Source: Marthasterias glacialis
Lineage: Eukaryota; Echinodermata; Asteroidea; Forcipulatida; Asteriidae
NCBI GenBank assembly: GCA_911728455.2
Contig: OU452224.1
Span: 5,580,001 to 5,644,000, forward strand
Reading direction: 5' to 3'
Length of the DNA: 64,000 nucleotides
Each line of letters opens with the position of its first letter. The stretch's first letter is position 1. Below, piece after piece: positions 9,108-20,431 of this stretch. A program made the translations under genes and the position numbers. Under the pieces are notes generated by a model. The model was not told where the DNA came from. It saw only the letters and a list, made by a program, of their open reading frames with translations, and did no database searches.

Positions 9108-10359
9108 TCTGGTGGTTTAGAAGTGACTGAAGAGTTAACTACACAGAACAACATGAGAACTGAGTGTCTCAGCTCACCAAGGAGGCAACATTCAAGATAT
9201 TGGTTTACTCAGACAGCTCTGTCCCTCATTCAACTTTGTGTAACACACCAGAGGCTGTGAGTGCGGTAATGGTCAGATCCCATTTTGGTAGGAGGAGATT
9301 TGATATTAGTTATTGCTATTGCACACAAGGAACTTTACAAATAAGGTGTCGAAAAAGTTCTACAGTCAGAAGAGGTCATAGTGCAAACAAAGACCATTCA
9401 TTTCAACTCTCAAACTCCTTGGTGGATCAAACGGGGGTGCTAAGGGCGCTGTAGCCTCCCCCTAAAATCATTCTAAATTATAAAAATTGAAAGAAAAAGA
9501 TACAGAGGGGAGAGGAAGAACAAAGTCAGATGCAAAGAGTAAGAGTAAGCCAATCAAATGGAATTCATATTTTACTCCTTCAAATGTTTTGCTCAAAATC
9601 GAGGGGAACGTGGCCAGGAATTGTTTCAGAATGCACCAAAGAGCACTTAGAATCAAACATCTTCTGGGGCCATTTGTTGGCTTGGATCCGCCCATAAAAT
9701 CTTGTTAAAAATTGGAAACACTATTTCCATTTACAATTATTGACTTTGTAATGTTTTTCTTGGTGAAATCGTTACTGATTTCCTCATTCAAAAATGTACA
9801 AACAAAACAACAAATGTGACACTTTGGCTATAAAATTGTATTTTAAAAAGCTCATTTGAATAGTTACCTAGAATGTTACATCAATAATGATATCTTATTA
9901 TAAAGTTCTTTCAGTTATTAAGGTTAGTCCACTTGATTGATTGTTTCATTTCATGGCACATCCATCGAGTATGCTTCATCCTAAAAATCTCTTTGTGCTA
10001 AGATGTCTTCTGCATCATGAAAAGAAGAAAGAAGACAAGCTTGTTTCTTCTTTTCTTTTATTTCTTTTCATGGTGCAGAGGACTGCATCATAAAAGGAAG
10101 AAAAGAAAACTTGATAGGTATACACCACAAAGTAACAGTAAAATTCAAGTCTCTTTTCGGAATATAACCCTAGTATAAATTTGGTTGTATCTTTGCAGCA
10201 TCGACTGCAGTGTTTAGGGTCAAGCCAAATTTTACAAACATAGTTTTATGAAGGATAACATGAAATCACTAAATCTGATGTTTTGTATTTTTGTACCGTT
10301 GTATATTTTTGTGAAATAAAAAAATGTGTCCTTGTGTCTTTTATCTGTATTGAAATAAA
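9108..10359 (+). CDS. Candidate 3'-terminal exon of an unidentified gene
   Basis: A strong acceptor (T-rich tract ending CCCTACAG at 9107) opens onto 50 stop-free codons in one frame, ending in TGA at 9258-9260. The coding part has ordinary composition (SGGLEVTEELTTQNN at its start) and no domain I recognise. About 1.1 kb of 3' UTR would follow, carrying repeat family A and a long hairpin. It would end at AATAAA 10315-10320, followed by a GT-rich element, or at AATAAA 10354-10359. Upstream exons were not found with confidence. This may be a gene tail, a non-coding terminal exon, or chance. Confidence 0.35.
9545..9705 (+). repeat. Dispersed repeat family A, copy 2
   Basis: Matches 5735-5915 in CCAATCAAATGGAATTC, GTGGCCAGGAATT and TGCACCAAAGAGCA. 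It has an extra ~25 bp after the first block. Same orientation as copy 1. Confidence 0.7.
10009..10079 (+). repeat. 71-nt purine/pyrimidine hairpin
   Basis: TCTGCATCATGAAAAG at 10009-10024 pairs with CTTTTCATGGTGCAGA at 10064-10079 (15 of 16). The inner GAAGAAAGAAGACAAG arm pairs largely with CTTGTTTCTTCTTTTC. A third partial copy of the left arm (CTGCATCATAAAAGGAAG) follows at about 10083. It lies in the proposed 3' UTR. Confidence 0.65.
10315..10359 (+). terminator. Candidate poly(A) signals
   Basis: AATAAA at 10315-10320 is followed within 10 bases by GT-rich sequence (TGTGTCCTTGTGTC). A second AATAAA lies at 10354-10359. The arrangement fits a metazoan mRNA 3' end on the plus strand. Confidence 0.4.
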
Positions 10360-10423
10360 ATGAATTGAACTTTTGTCATAATGTCACTGTTCTTTATCAT
10401 AACAAAAGAAAACAAATTATGTC

Positions 10424-10462
10424 TTTGTGTGTGTGTGTGTTCCCCCCCCCCCTTTTTTTTGC
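10424..10462. repeat. (GT)n, poly-C and poly-T tract
   Basis: Low-complexity run of GT dinucleotides, then C, then T, ending in TTTTGCAG, an accidental acceptor-like sequence. Confidence 0.85.
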
Positions 10463-10934
10463 AGATAAGAATATATCTGCTTTATGTTTTGAAGCACAGA
10501 CCTTTATCACAACAGCCATCTTGTATTTTCAAAGGTATGTGACATAACTGAGACAAAAAGTTTAATGCCTAGTTTGTGCAGTCAGGCACTTTAAAAAATG
10601 TGTTGTTAAAACATAGAATGTATCGACTGAAGTGTACTAATGTGAACATGGCTAAATTTTGATAAATATCTGGTTATTTTTAACAAGCAATAAAACAAAG
10701 GGAAGGTATTTATCTTGCAAAAGCAGCATTTGAAACAAAATCCAACAGCTCATAAGTTGTAGAATTTTGTTATCAGTACCAAACAAACCCAGAGAAGCAG
10801 TTATTTTTGAACAAACATGTCAGTTTTGTTAATTGATATGTGTTAAAGATTAAAGAAATAGAATACATTGATAGAAATCGATAAATGATATTGTACTTTA
10901 AAGTATTTATGTGCTACATTCTATAATGAAATAG
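10463..10934. other. AT-rich unannotated sequence
   Basis: Nothing recognised. Confidence 0.5.
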
Positions 10935-11075
10935 ACTGCAGGGCAAACTGGGGAGGAGGGGGTTAGCATGGGGACTAAGGACATGAGCCTGAGGGATGTG
11001 GGAGGGCATAGAGGATCGGGCGTGGTGGTTGTGTATTGGAGGGAGGCATAAATGTGGCAAGGGTGGGATCTAGAA
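10935..11075 (+). other. G-rich strand-biased segment
   Basis: G runs on the plus strand (GGGGAGGAGGGGG, GGGG, GGG, GGGAGGG) stand out from AT-rich flanks. Several runs of three or more G within 60 bases make quadruplex formation possible. No gene signal. Confidence 0.4.
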
Positions 11076-13822
11076 AGAACTATTGTATATGGTTCGAGTC
11101 GTGCATTTATAGGTTTCAGGCTGCTGCGCTTGTATGCTCCATCAACACGCCAAACAGCCTAAGTATGGAGAGACCGTCAATCATGTAAGCTATATGGCGC
11201 CCTCTGTTGAGTTTAGCCATCTTGGTTTATACCATTTGTAAATTAAATGCAACTAAAACGAAGTTGCCAGGGGAAATAATTGCTATTCTAATACATAAAG
11301 CATAATCACGATTGGGGATTGCAGCTTAGTAAAGTAATATTGCTCATATACAATGAAGGGAAAACATGACTACGGTGCGCACTGTAGTAAAAAAAAAAGG
11401 GGGGCAAAAATTGATACACCAAACTGAATATCATGTTATAAGCCCACAATTTAAAAAAAAAATAATGTTTGGGGATCAGGCAGTTATTAGGTTGCGACAT
11501 TATTATCAGGTGTGCTGCATCCTACTTTATATAAGCAAAAATAAAATGTGCACATTGAGAATGCGCAAATTCAAAATTTAAAAAGCGCAATTTGAAAAAA
11601 AAGGAAAATTGTCCATTTAATTAAAGATATGTATTGGAGTTTTAGTTATTCTTTTAATATCAATAAAGTTTCCTCCAAACCTTTCATAAAATAAATGGAT
11701 TATCTTCCAAAACAAGGGTGCTAAATCCATTAGTTAATCCCATTTTAAAGGGAAAAACGTCTCCGACTTAAAACTGAAATTACGAATGGCCGCCGCCCTG
11801 GGCTCAGGTATGGGAGAATGATAAGGATTGGTTGACAAATCGAAATTGTTGCTTGGCCTGATAAGTATTGAAATAACATGTTGAAAATATAATATTTATT
11901 GTAAAAAAAACTTGATATAATTAATTGACCCCCCAAATTACAGGCTTAAAACACAAAATCTAATATGGCCGCCGAATATGGCGATTACTTTGAATTCTCA
12001 AAATTCTCGTCAAAAAACATACGGGCAAAATTAACACGAGGGCGCTATTTTAGGCACCCCGCAAACGCCATTTCCGCCAGCCCTCCTCTTAAAAGCACTA
12101 AATCTTGCCTTTAAGAGGGCGCTATATTTAATAACGTCAGATAAAGGAATAACAAGGTAATAGACTAGGAGCCAAGTCTAGAAATAAATTGCTGTATCAT
12201 TTTTAAGTCTACGATGTTTCCAAAAAGGGATAATTTGTTGCCCTTTTGAGTGTTTAAAAGCTGACCATAGGAACATTTGCAGTAGCATAGATTCATATGA
12301 AGTTTTGGAACTCACTTTGTCTTTGGTTGTATTTGTGCGAGTCGTGGCGGTGAAACAAATACAACGATTCATCTGAGGCACACTAACGTTGCATAATGTT
12401 TCTATATTGGCATCAGTTATTAATCACAATCATTAAAGATGTTTAAAACACACTTTGGCCAATTCGGTTTTGATCCCTAGTCATATAATGATAAAGATTA
12501 AAATAAAGAACAAAGGGGCAAACTATTTTATATTTAGCCTCGATTTGATGGTTTTCTGTAACTAATACGTAATAAATCTTTTCGACGATCCTTATTCTTC
12601 CTAAATGTTGATTGATAAATCTGTATTTTGTTCTTTTAAATAAAGTGCTTTTCAATGAATAAAGAGGTTTTGTGCTTTTGTAATTTGTTGTTTACTACAC
12701 TACAACATCAATGTAAGGGTACATCACAACCAAATCGAGGCTGGAAGGGAAACATTACAATTTTTAAGGAGAACCACTATATCAACGAACCGAGACGGGA
12801 TATCGACGGTGGGGGCGTCTGCAAAGTCTTATATCTTGGGTTTAAGGAATAAGAGAAAAGATTGTGGGTGGAATTGTGATTACATGTTCTTTGATTAATT
12901 GAGCAAGAAGGTTTTGATGTTCAGTATTTGTTTCCAAGACGTTTGGGAATTAAACTACTTGTATGCGGATATACACATCATTCATAGAGAAAGAAAGACA
13001 CGGAATAATATTCTTGGTGCGACTCCTGTGCTTGTCTGTGTCCAAATGTTTTTGTTTGGCTTTTAAAAGAAGACGGCTAGTAATAAAACTTTCCAGTTAA
13101 ATGCGTTTATCTTGGAGGAGAGAGTAATGTCAGAAATATTCCTTGATTCGGGGTGTAGGTTTTTTGTTTTGTTTTGATTTTAAATGTTTATTTTTAAGAT
13201 GGATGGTAAAATGAAACTTTAAAGCCGCGACCTGATTAGTACTACGTGGGCGAAGAGTATAGTAAAAGAGGGGCATTATGGGATTCGGTGTATCTGCGGT
13301 TTGTTTGGATTTTTGATGTTTGTATTTACTGTTATTTTGGCTGTAAAATAAAACTCTGCAGTGACATGGATACAATTATGATAGAAAGAGCATGGTTTCG
13401 GGTGTGTTTTTGTTTGTTAGTTAGTTAGTTTTTTTGTTTTTTTTTTCCGCCTGGGTTAGTGTCTATTAGACGGATGATTCTAAAACTGAACGGTTACAGC
13501 TGCGTGGTTGAGAGTAGTGAGTCTTAGGGACACTTCGGGGTTTGGGGTTTTGTTGTAGTTTGTTGCAAAGACGGTTCTGCAGAAAACTCTGCGGTTGGAC
13601 ATACTCCCATTTAAAATCTTTCTGATTAATGTTTTTTTTCAGGGATCACTCGGGGTTTTAATTAATCACGTGATGAGAAATTAAAAAAAAGATATTAAAA
13701 AACGTGAGTGAGGGTGAATCATAAGTGGGCTTCATCGATTACCGGTAAATCTCGGTCATAGTAGTAACATTGACATCAAATAAATTATTTACATGGAATG
13801 ATGCACCATAAAGAAAATGAAT
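11076..13822. other. Unannotated, mostly AT-rich sequence
   Basis: Short frames only. Holds several GAGGGCGC motifs (11196-11206 minus, 12038-12046 plus, 12114-12123 plus) and two ATGGCCGCCG motifs near 11788 and 11967, but no exon-like segment. TTAG and T-rich tracts lie near 13415-13445. Confidence 0.45.
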
Positions 13823-14640
13823 AGCCAGTTAGCAGTGGAATGTTGTTTACATAAAACATTCAAAACCCCTTAGCCCCAGAGGAAATACCGACAGATGGAG
13901 CATATACACATGAGGAATTTATGGGTTGTGTGGAGGGGGTTACCGGGAAAAGTGAACTTTCCTTCTAAATAAAAATTTTGAGTGTCAATTTTATCCTAGT
14001 TATTTCAAATTAGTGATTGAATAATAAAGATTTAGCTGGTAAACAAGCGGTGGATAGAATGTTGTTTATAAGGAAGTTTCCAAAACGCATAGCACCTATG
14101 GAAATACTGGCTGTTTGGGACAACACTTTTAAAGTACCAGGTTGGATTGATGGGTTTAGTGGAGGGGGCCGGGTTACGGGGCCAAATATGTTTTCCTTAA
14201 TTTAACTTTAACTAGTGATTGAACATGTAAATATAGCCGGTTACTGGTGGACTGTTGTTTATTTAAAGTTTCTAAATCTCCTAGCCCCTGGGGAAACTCA
14301 TATACTTTTTAAAATACCAATTGGCATTAATGTGTTTTGTGGAGGGGGTTACAGGGCAAAGTTACTTTCTTTTCTATTTGCGTGTTATGTATCCTAATTA
14401 ATTCAAATTAATGTCTGAAGATAAGATTTAACCGGTTTGCGGTGGAATGTTGCTTGTTTGAAATTTTCTTTATTTTATAGCCCTGTGGAAATACCAGTGT
14501 GCTGGGCCTATATACTTCTAATGTAACAGGTGGGATTGGTAGGTTTTGTGGAGGTGGTTACGGGGAAGAAGGTGCTTTTCTCAATTGAACATTTGAGCAT
14601 CAATTATCATTAATAAGTCAAATTACTGTTTGAATGTAAA
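13823..14640. repeat. ~200-bp diverged tandem repeat, 4 units
   Basis: Units begin with AGCCAGTT / AGCTGGT / AGCCGGTT / AACCGGTT at 13823, 14034, 14235 and 14430 (spacings 211, 201, 195). Each unit repeats the order GTGGA-TGTTG, TAGCCC-GGAAAT, GGTTTxGTGGAGG-GGTTAC-GGG and a closing TCAAATTA-TGA segment. Divergence is high, so the array is old. Open frames at 14017-14397 are by-products. Confidence 0.85.
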
Positions 14641-16149
14641 GATAAAAAATGGAAATTAATGTGAACTTATTAAGTGGAGTTATTATGAAGATCATGTATG
14701 GAACATTAGCTACAGAGAGAGGGCGCTATTAAGGACGCTAAAAAAGTATGGATCCCAAATTCATAATGGAGAAAATGCACAAAGATGCATTTGTGTATGT
14801 GAAAATGGAAGAGGTAGCCAGTCTATTCCAAAAAGGAAGCGTGGCGTTTATTTTTTTATCAGCGGGAACTTTGATTTTTCATTTCTTCATGTTTTCGTTG
14901 ATGAGTGAATCTTAAGAACCATGCAATGATAACATACACAGGTAAGGGTCACATTGGTGAATTCAAAATCAGTAAATTTGGTAAAAGTGGGCCCTTTAAT
15001 TTAAATCAACGCGATCATGCACACGAATGTAGCACTCGTAAATACTACCAATGCAATGTTTGTACTACACTTATGCATCACAATACTTGTCCATACAGAT
15101 GTACAGCACAGTGCATCCGGGCTCTAGTGTTGGTGTAAACAGTCTTTCAAAGTACCTACACAAACTTGCTATCAATCTTAGTTTTTGCTGATCAGTGCTA
15201 AATAAATTAAAATATCCTGATAGTCAATTTTCAATTTTAGTTTTACTTTAATTCGAGGGGTCGGGAGAAGAAAAGTCAGACATTAAATAAAAACAAATCA
15301 GTCATTGATTCAGTTGTCAATTATTTATTACTCATATTCCAACAGATATAACAAAACAATACACTGATTGACTAAAGACTTAACAATTGTTTGCACTGAA
15401 AAAAGACAAAAGTACAGGATTAGCAATTATTACAAAATAATGATTTGTTTCAAAACAACACCTCAAAAGTTGAAACATATAAACAAAACCAATATGCTGT
15501 AAAAATCCACAAATAAGCAATCAAAGACCTCCCATTACTGTTTCTTCCCTTCTTAGATTGCAGTAAAAGTCAACAAATTTAGGGGCTTTTGTGCCTAAAA
15601 CATTGCCCAGACAAGGTTACAAAATGAATGTCAACATATCAAAATTAAAAAAAAAAATTGGGTAAATAACAATTTCTTTTACATGTATGATTAGCACTGA
15701 CATAAACTAAGGGAAGTCCAGAGCTAAGAGCAGATAATTTACAATGGCTTAAAAAGATTACAAGATAACACACAAATATTGATTTAAAGACGCAAATACG
15801 TAAATAAAAGCGTAACATAAATGTATTCGAATGCAAAATGCAAACAATTGCCTCAGTAGTACGCATAGTGTAACACCAGGTAGTAATTTACAGTGTTTTG
15901 AGTGGATATCACTTGTTCAATTGGGCATGCCAGCTGTCTCCTAAGGACCTTCAAGAAGAATACAGAAAGTTTGTGGGCCTAATTAAGCGCATTCATTTGA
16001 ATATGCAAATATGCACATAAAAGCGCACCACCCATGTTTTTGAATGCAAAATGTGAACAAATGCCTCGCCAGGTTTAAAACTAATTATCCATTAAACAAA
16101 CAAAGTGTATGGTTAAAACTAATTAAAAAAAAAACAATTTCAAAAATGA
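14641..16149. other. Unannotated sequence
   Basis: One AGAGGGCGCTATT motif at 14718-14730. The 77-codon Cys/His-containing frame at 14905-15138 has no zinc-finger spacing I can defend. The rest is AT-rich. Confidence 0.4.
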
Positions 16150-16410
16150 TCCATCATAGCACAAAAATTAATAAGCAGCTACAATTAACATGGTGAAGAG
16201 TTTTGCTTAAATGTTTAGAGTTCACTGTTTTTTCTTAAGAAAAAAACCTCATAATGAAATGATGCTTCATAAAAGAGAAGGGCCATTTAAGGTGAGGGCT
16301 GCATGCAAAGTAATAAGAAAATAGAGAAGGTATATGTTTTAATTTGTCCACATAAAATCACAGCTACTGGATTGGACCATTGCTGTTCTTGTGTGTAATG
16401 TGTGTTGTAG
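16150..16410. repeat. Tandem duplication, unit 1
   Basis: Shares ATTAATAAGCAGCT (16168), a TTTCTTAAGAAA palindrome (16233) and CCACATAAAATCACAGC (16348) with unit 2, offset about 250 bp. Confidence 0.75.
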
Positions 16411-16820
16411 ACCTTGAAAATTAATAAGCAGCTGTTATTCACAAAGTGAAGTCTGCTTAAAAGTTTGGAGTTCACCGTTTTTTTCTTAAGAAAAAAAATC
16501 CTCATAATGAACTGATTCTTCATAAAAATCAGATCACTGCATTTGTTTGCAATATATTCATTTTGAAGTTAGTATTTTTTGTGTGTGTATACTTTGAAAA
16601 AAAATTGCCCTCCCCCCATAACAAAATGAATGGTCACTCAAGGATAGGGTACAATGAAAGTAAAAAAATTATAAAACGAGAAAATAAACATGTTCTAATT
16701 TTCCCACATAAAATCACAGCTACTGGTTGGGGCCATTGCTGTTCTTTGTACATACAAGAGTAAAGTTATAATTATATAATAAACATTGTTTTACATACAT
16801 ATAACTGTAATGTGTGTTAG
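16411..16820. repeat. Tandem duplication, unit 2
   Basis: Same blocks at 16420, 16482 and 16704. About 105 bp of extra, T/GT-rich sequence separates the palindrome from the last block. Confidence 0.75.
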
Positions 16821-17088
16821 TGATCTCATCACAACTTCATACAGCTGTTTGGCAGAAAATATTGCTTAACATTTTGTTTAATGCTCAGCAGACTTAATGT
16901 GGATTCAGTCAGATCACAATATCCATTCCTTGGTGTTTTGGCTGGTAACATGCTTCTGATAACTAGATGTATGTTCTTAGCAAGTTTAAATAGCAGGTCT
17001 ATGTGAATTGAAATAAGCACCAGTTGTGTTCACACACATTATATTTTTAACTATTTTAATACACAAGTACATACATGCATGTAGATTA

Positions 17089-17531
17089 GGGCCCAATTTC
17101 ATGGCTGTGCTTAACAGAAAAAGTCAGTGCTTTAGTTAAACCTAGAGTACTTCACAGGTTAGCAAGGAGCTCTTTGCTTGAGCCTATGTGTGCTTCACAT
17201 GATTAAGCATTCTCTGCTTACACAGCCAGCATAGACAATTCCCAGTATTTTGGACTGCATGAGGGCATGTGTGAATCACATTTGTGTGATGCAAAAAAGT
17301 AAAATGGACTGGGTTTTCTGTTGTTGTTGATATTATTAATTTTTTAACCATTGATACAAGATACACTCAGTCAAAGTAAGATAAAACCTGTAATTGTGAT
17401 GCTAGGAAATTCATTGTTGAAAGCGCCCTCATGTGATCAAAATTACAGTTGATTGGTGTTAACTCAGTAAGCAGAAAATGGTGATTGTAAGCGCAGAATT
17501 GTGCAGTAAGCAGAGCCATGAAACTGAGCCC
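17089..17531. mobile_element. MITE with terminal inverted repeats
   Basis: Left end GGGCCCAATTTCATGGCTGT and right end, read inward on the minus strand, GGGCTCAGTTTCATGGCTCT followed by GCTTA on both sides: about 25 bp of inverted repeat with three mismatches. The 443-bp interior has no transposase frame, so it is non-autonomous. No clear target duplication; AGAT on both sides is only suggestive. A GAGGGCGCTTT motif lies inside it. Confidence 0.7.
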
Positions 17532-18604
17532 AGATGTTTGGCATGCAACAATTCAATAGAACAAAAAAGGTTCAATTTTAATAACACTTTTTTTACTTCA
17601 ATGTAAATAAAGGAATTTGTGTTAAAGAAATGTTGATTTGTAAAAGTTGTTAAAAATGGCAGCACTTTTGTTCATTGTGATAAAAAAGGCTTTACATATG
17701 GGCCTATATACATCCCATACAACCCAAAATGGCTTCCATATTTGAGAAAATATTTGATTCAAAACTAATTCCATTCTACGGACTTGCCAAACAGAAAATT
17801 AGTACATGAAAAACAGATAGAATAGCTATGGGTTTGCTCTGTATACAGATGTCAGCTGGAAAAGGCACTGAATCTATGCGAGCATCGGTACAAATTATCT
17901 CCAATAGACCTTTATCATGCTGCCACCATGTTTGACATGTTCCCTGTCTCCAATACCAATTATAAATATTCATTCTCTATATCCCTAAAAGGCACCCATC
18001 TAATTTGCCTCCCAGCCTCGTTTTGAGTACATTAACTTCATTGTGAGTAAAACAAGATGGTTGCTTTGTGATACAAGTCTATTGGCCTGGCTATCTAGTT
18101 CATTACTTCCCAAAGCCTAACTACATACATGTAAACCACTGCTTGTGTAGATTATTCCAATCCATGTTGACATCATGTTGCCTGAAATGATCAGCTGTGC
18201 TTGATAGACGTCTGTCGCTTGAGATGGCTGTAAATAAACGTAGAGGCAAAAAAATCGTTATTAAGAACCCAAGTTTAGGCAACAGTCTGCACTATTTTTA
18301 AATACAAATTGATTGAAAAACACACACAATTGTTCACATTTGCTGTAGAAGTTCATTTTTAAATAAATAATTATTAAATTCTGATAATTGCTGATTTAAC
18401 TTAAATGAAGGCGGAGATGTGCAAATAGATTTCAAAACTACCTATTATTGTTACTTGATGTTCAGGATTTTACACTTTTATAAGTAGCGTGATACAGGCA
18501 AAGAACCATTGATCAGTAGCAAGAAAGCACACTGAATTCTAAAACAAAACTAGACATTGAGTGTTTGTGGAATAAACACATGGCGTTTGAATATAAATTT
18601 TCAA
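17532..18604. other. AT-rich unannotated sequence
   Basis: Short minus-strand frames only. No splice-bounded segments or repeats recognised. Confidence 0.45.
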
Positions 18605-18762
18605 TTTGCCTTACACCAATTTGCCAATGTGTGATAAGCACTGTATACTCAGTGCTTTTGAGTCTTGTGGAAAAAAATCCACAGGCAAATGGGGTGGGAT
18701 TCGAACCCACGACTCCTGCATGAATAGAGCAGATGTCTTAACCAGCACTAGACGAGGGGCCA
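18605..18762 (-). mobile_element. tRNA-derived SINE, third family
   Basis: On the minus strand the element starts CCCCTCGTCTAGTGCTGG (A-box region). It continues through CTGCTCTATTCATGCAG (anticodon-arm-like) to B box GGGTTCGAATCCCAC at about 18696-18711. A short body follows: GCCTGTGGATTTTTTTCCAC hairpin, ACTGAGTATACAGTGCTT and GGTGTAAGGC at the end. The anticodon stem is imperfect and the body continues beyond the tRNA part, so I call a SINE rather than a tRNA gene. Confidence 0.75.
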
Positions 18763-18797
18763 GTTCGAATCCAGTATGAAAAGAACTGTCTTGCTTT

Positions 18798-18955
18798 TTA
18801 AGTACTACCTGGGGGGTAGGAAATTGGCCAGGACGGCTGCTACTTTTATTCGCTTAGTGAATTGGGGGGACTTCTTGGATAACTTCACTGCCGCAGAGTG
18901 AGTTTGGTCTCAACGTTTCGACTAGCCTGCTCTAGTCATCATCAGGAGACTAAAG
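18798..18955 (-). mobile_element. Dispersed repeat C with hammerhead-like core
   Basis: Matches 63300-63450 in the opposite orientation: shared ACCAA..ACTCACTCTGC, AGTGAA.TTATCCAA and CCAATTTCCTACC.CCCAGG blocks. On the minus strand it starts with CTGATGA (18945-18939), one extra T, a perfect 6-bp stem GACTAG/CTAGTC with a 6-nt loop, then GAAAC (18919-18915). This resembles the hammerhead ribozyme core known from Penelope-like elements and other retroposons. No reverse transcriptase is present. Confidence 0.5.
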
Positions 18956-19089
18956 AATGTTTGAGATGCTGGTCTCCTTATAGGTATTCAGAGGTTTCAG
19001 TGTAGAGTCAGCACTGCTCTGATTGATTCTCCTCAAGGAGAAAACTGTGGTTTGTGGGTTCAGAGGCATTATGACATATGAATGTGAAT

Positions 19090-19925
19090 TTTTGAAAAAA
19101 GCTAAGCCTCAACTTCCAGTTTGGATCGTAAATAAAGGTCAAATTGGGTCAAACTCTGTAACAGCTGTAGCATAATTCAAAGGTTTTCAAATGATGAATA
19201 AGTCAGCAATGTTATCATAGTTGTGGTTCTTCAGATATGAATTTTTTTAAATATATACTTGAACTCACAGTTTTAACTGGCAGTAAAGGTCAACTTGGGT
19301 CACACCTTTTGTAAGGTACATGTATATAGAATTGATAAAGAGTTTTCAGATGATGTAATGATTAAAACTTTTGGTCATGGTCATTGAGATATGAATTTGT
19401 TGATGTTTTAAGCTTTGACTTCCGGTTTCGATTAGAAGTCAATGGCCAATGGAGTCACACCCTGTAAAAGAATTGTACAATACTTAAAGAGCTTTTATAA
19501 TATGATCTTGAATGTACCAATTATATGGTGCTTGAAATTTGAATTTTTGTAACATTAAAATTTGATTTAATGTAACTTTTCATTGATGATGTTATCAAGA
19601 AGATTTTACTTTGATGAACATCTTCTAGTTAAGGTCCAAGGTACATATTAAGTTTCAAGTCTTTGCAAGTATGTGAAACAGCTCTCACTATTCATTGAGA
19701 AAGTTGTAAAACACTGAAGCTTCCAGTTTTTAGCAGAAGTAAAGGTCAAATTGGGTCATACTTCTTGAAAGATTGGTAGAATCTTCAAAGGGCTTACGGA
19801 TGAAGAAATTATTGATAATGCAACCTGTTTGGGTAATGAGATATTAGTTATTGTTTAAATAAGAAACTTCAACTTCGGTTTTGACTCGAAGTTAAAGTCA
19901 AATGGAGTCACACTTTGTTTCACAT
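19090..19925. repeat. ~150-bp degenerate satellite
   Basis: A recurring block, ACTTCC-GTTT...GAAGT-AAAGTCAA-TGG-GTCACAC, begins near 19107, 19267, 19418, 19720 and 19868. Spacings are 160, 151, 302 and 148, so one unit has lost the block. Each block is a short inverted pair (ACTTCC...GAAGT), the same plan as the sharper array at 22.4 kb. Divergence is high. Confidence 0.75.
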
Positions 19926-20431
19926 TCCTACAATATTTTAAATGCATTCCTACAATATTTTAAATGCTTACATACAGTGCAATGACCTTGAATGTAGCAA
20001 TTATGGTTTACAAAAAGTTAAGTGAAAAGAACACACCAAACCCGCCCCCTCCCAAAAAACAAAAAACAAAAACAAACAAACAAACAATAAAAACAGTACA
20101 TTCAGAAACAATAGGGTTTTTGGCACTTGGCCAAACACCTTCATAAGGGCCAATTTTGTCCATATGCACCAGAACATCAAAAACACATTTTGTTTTAAAA
20201 ACTCAAGTCTCCCAAAAAAGAAACAATGACCATAATATTTCATCCCATGGGGGATGTTAAGTCAACTCAACTCAAATTTTGGGACATTTCTTCAACCTGA
20301 AACTTATTTGGTGTGTTTTTTATCAGCTACACCCAATTTTATTTTGACAATAATTCTTAAACACTTAGATGTTTTAATTGAGATAGGTTTAATTCTTAAA
20401 CATTTAGATGATTTAATTGAGATGGGTTTAA
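19926..20431. repeat. Dispersed element R1, copy 1 (truncated)
   Basis: Diverged relative of the 23541-24958 tandem pair. It begins with a direct duplication of ATTCCTACAATATTTTAAATG and includes the C/A-rich tract near 20041-20090. A 39-bp tandem duplication lies at 20352-20390 and 20391-20429. Element E1 abuts it at 20432. The open frame at 20254 is the R1 reading frame, seen also in the other two copies. Confidence 0.8.

Noticed and set aside
18690-18762. A functional minus-strand tRNA gene
   Set aside because: Anticodon stem has a mismatch, the base after the anticodon is unusual, and the sequence continues into a SINE body.
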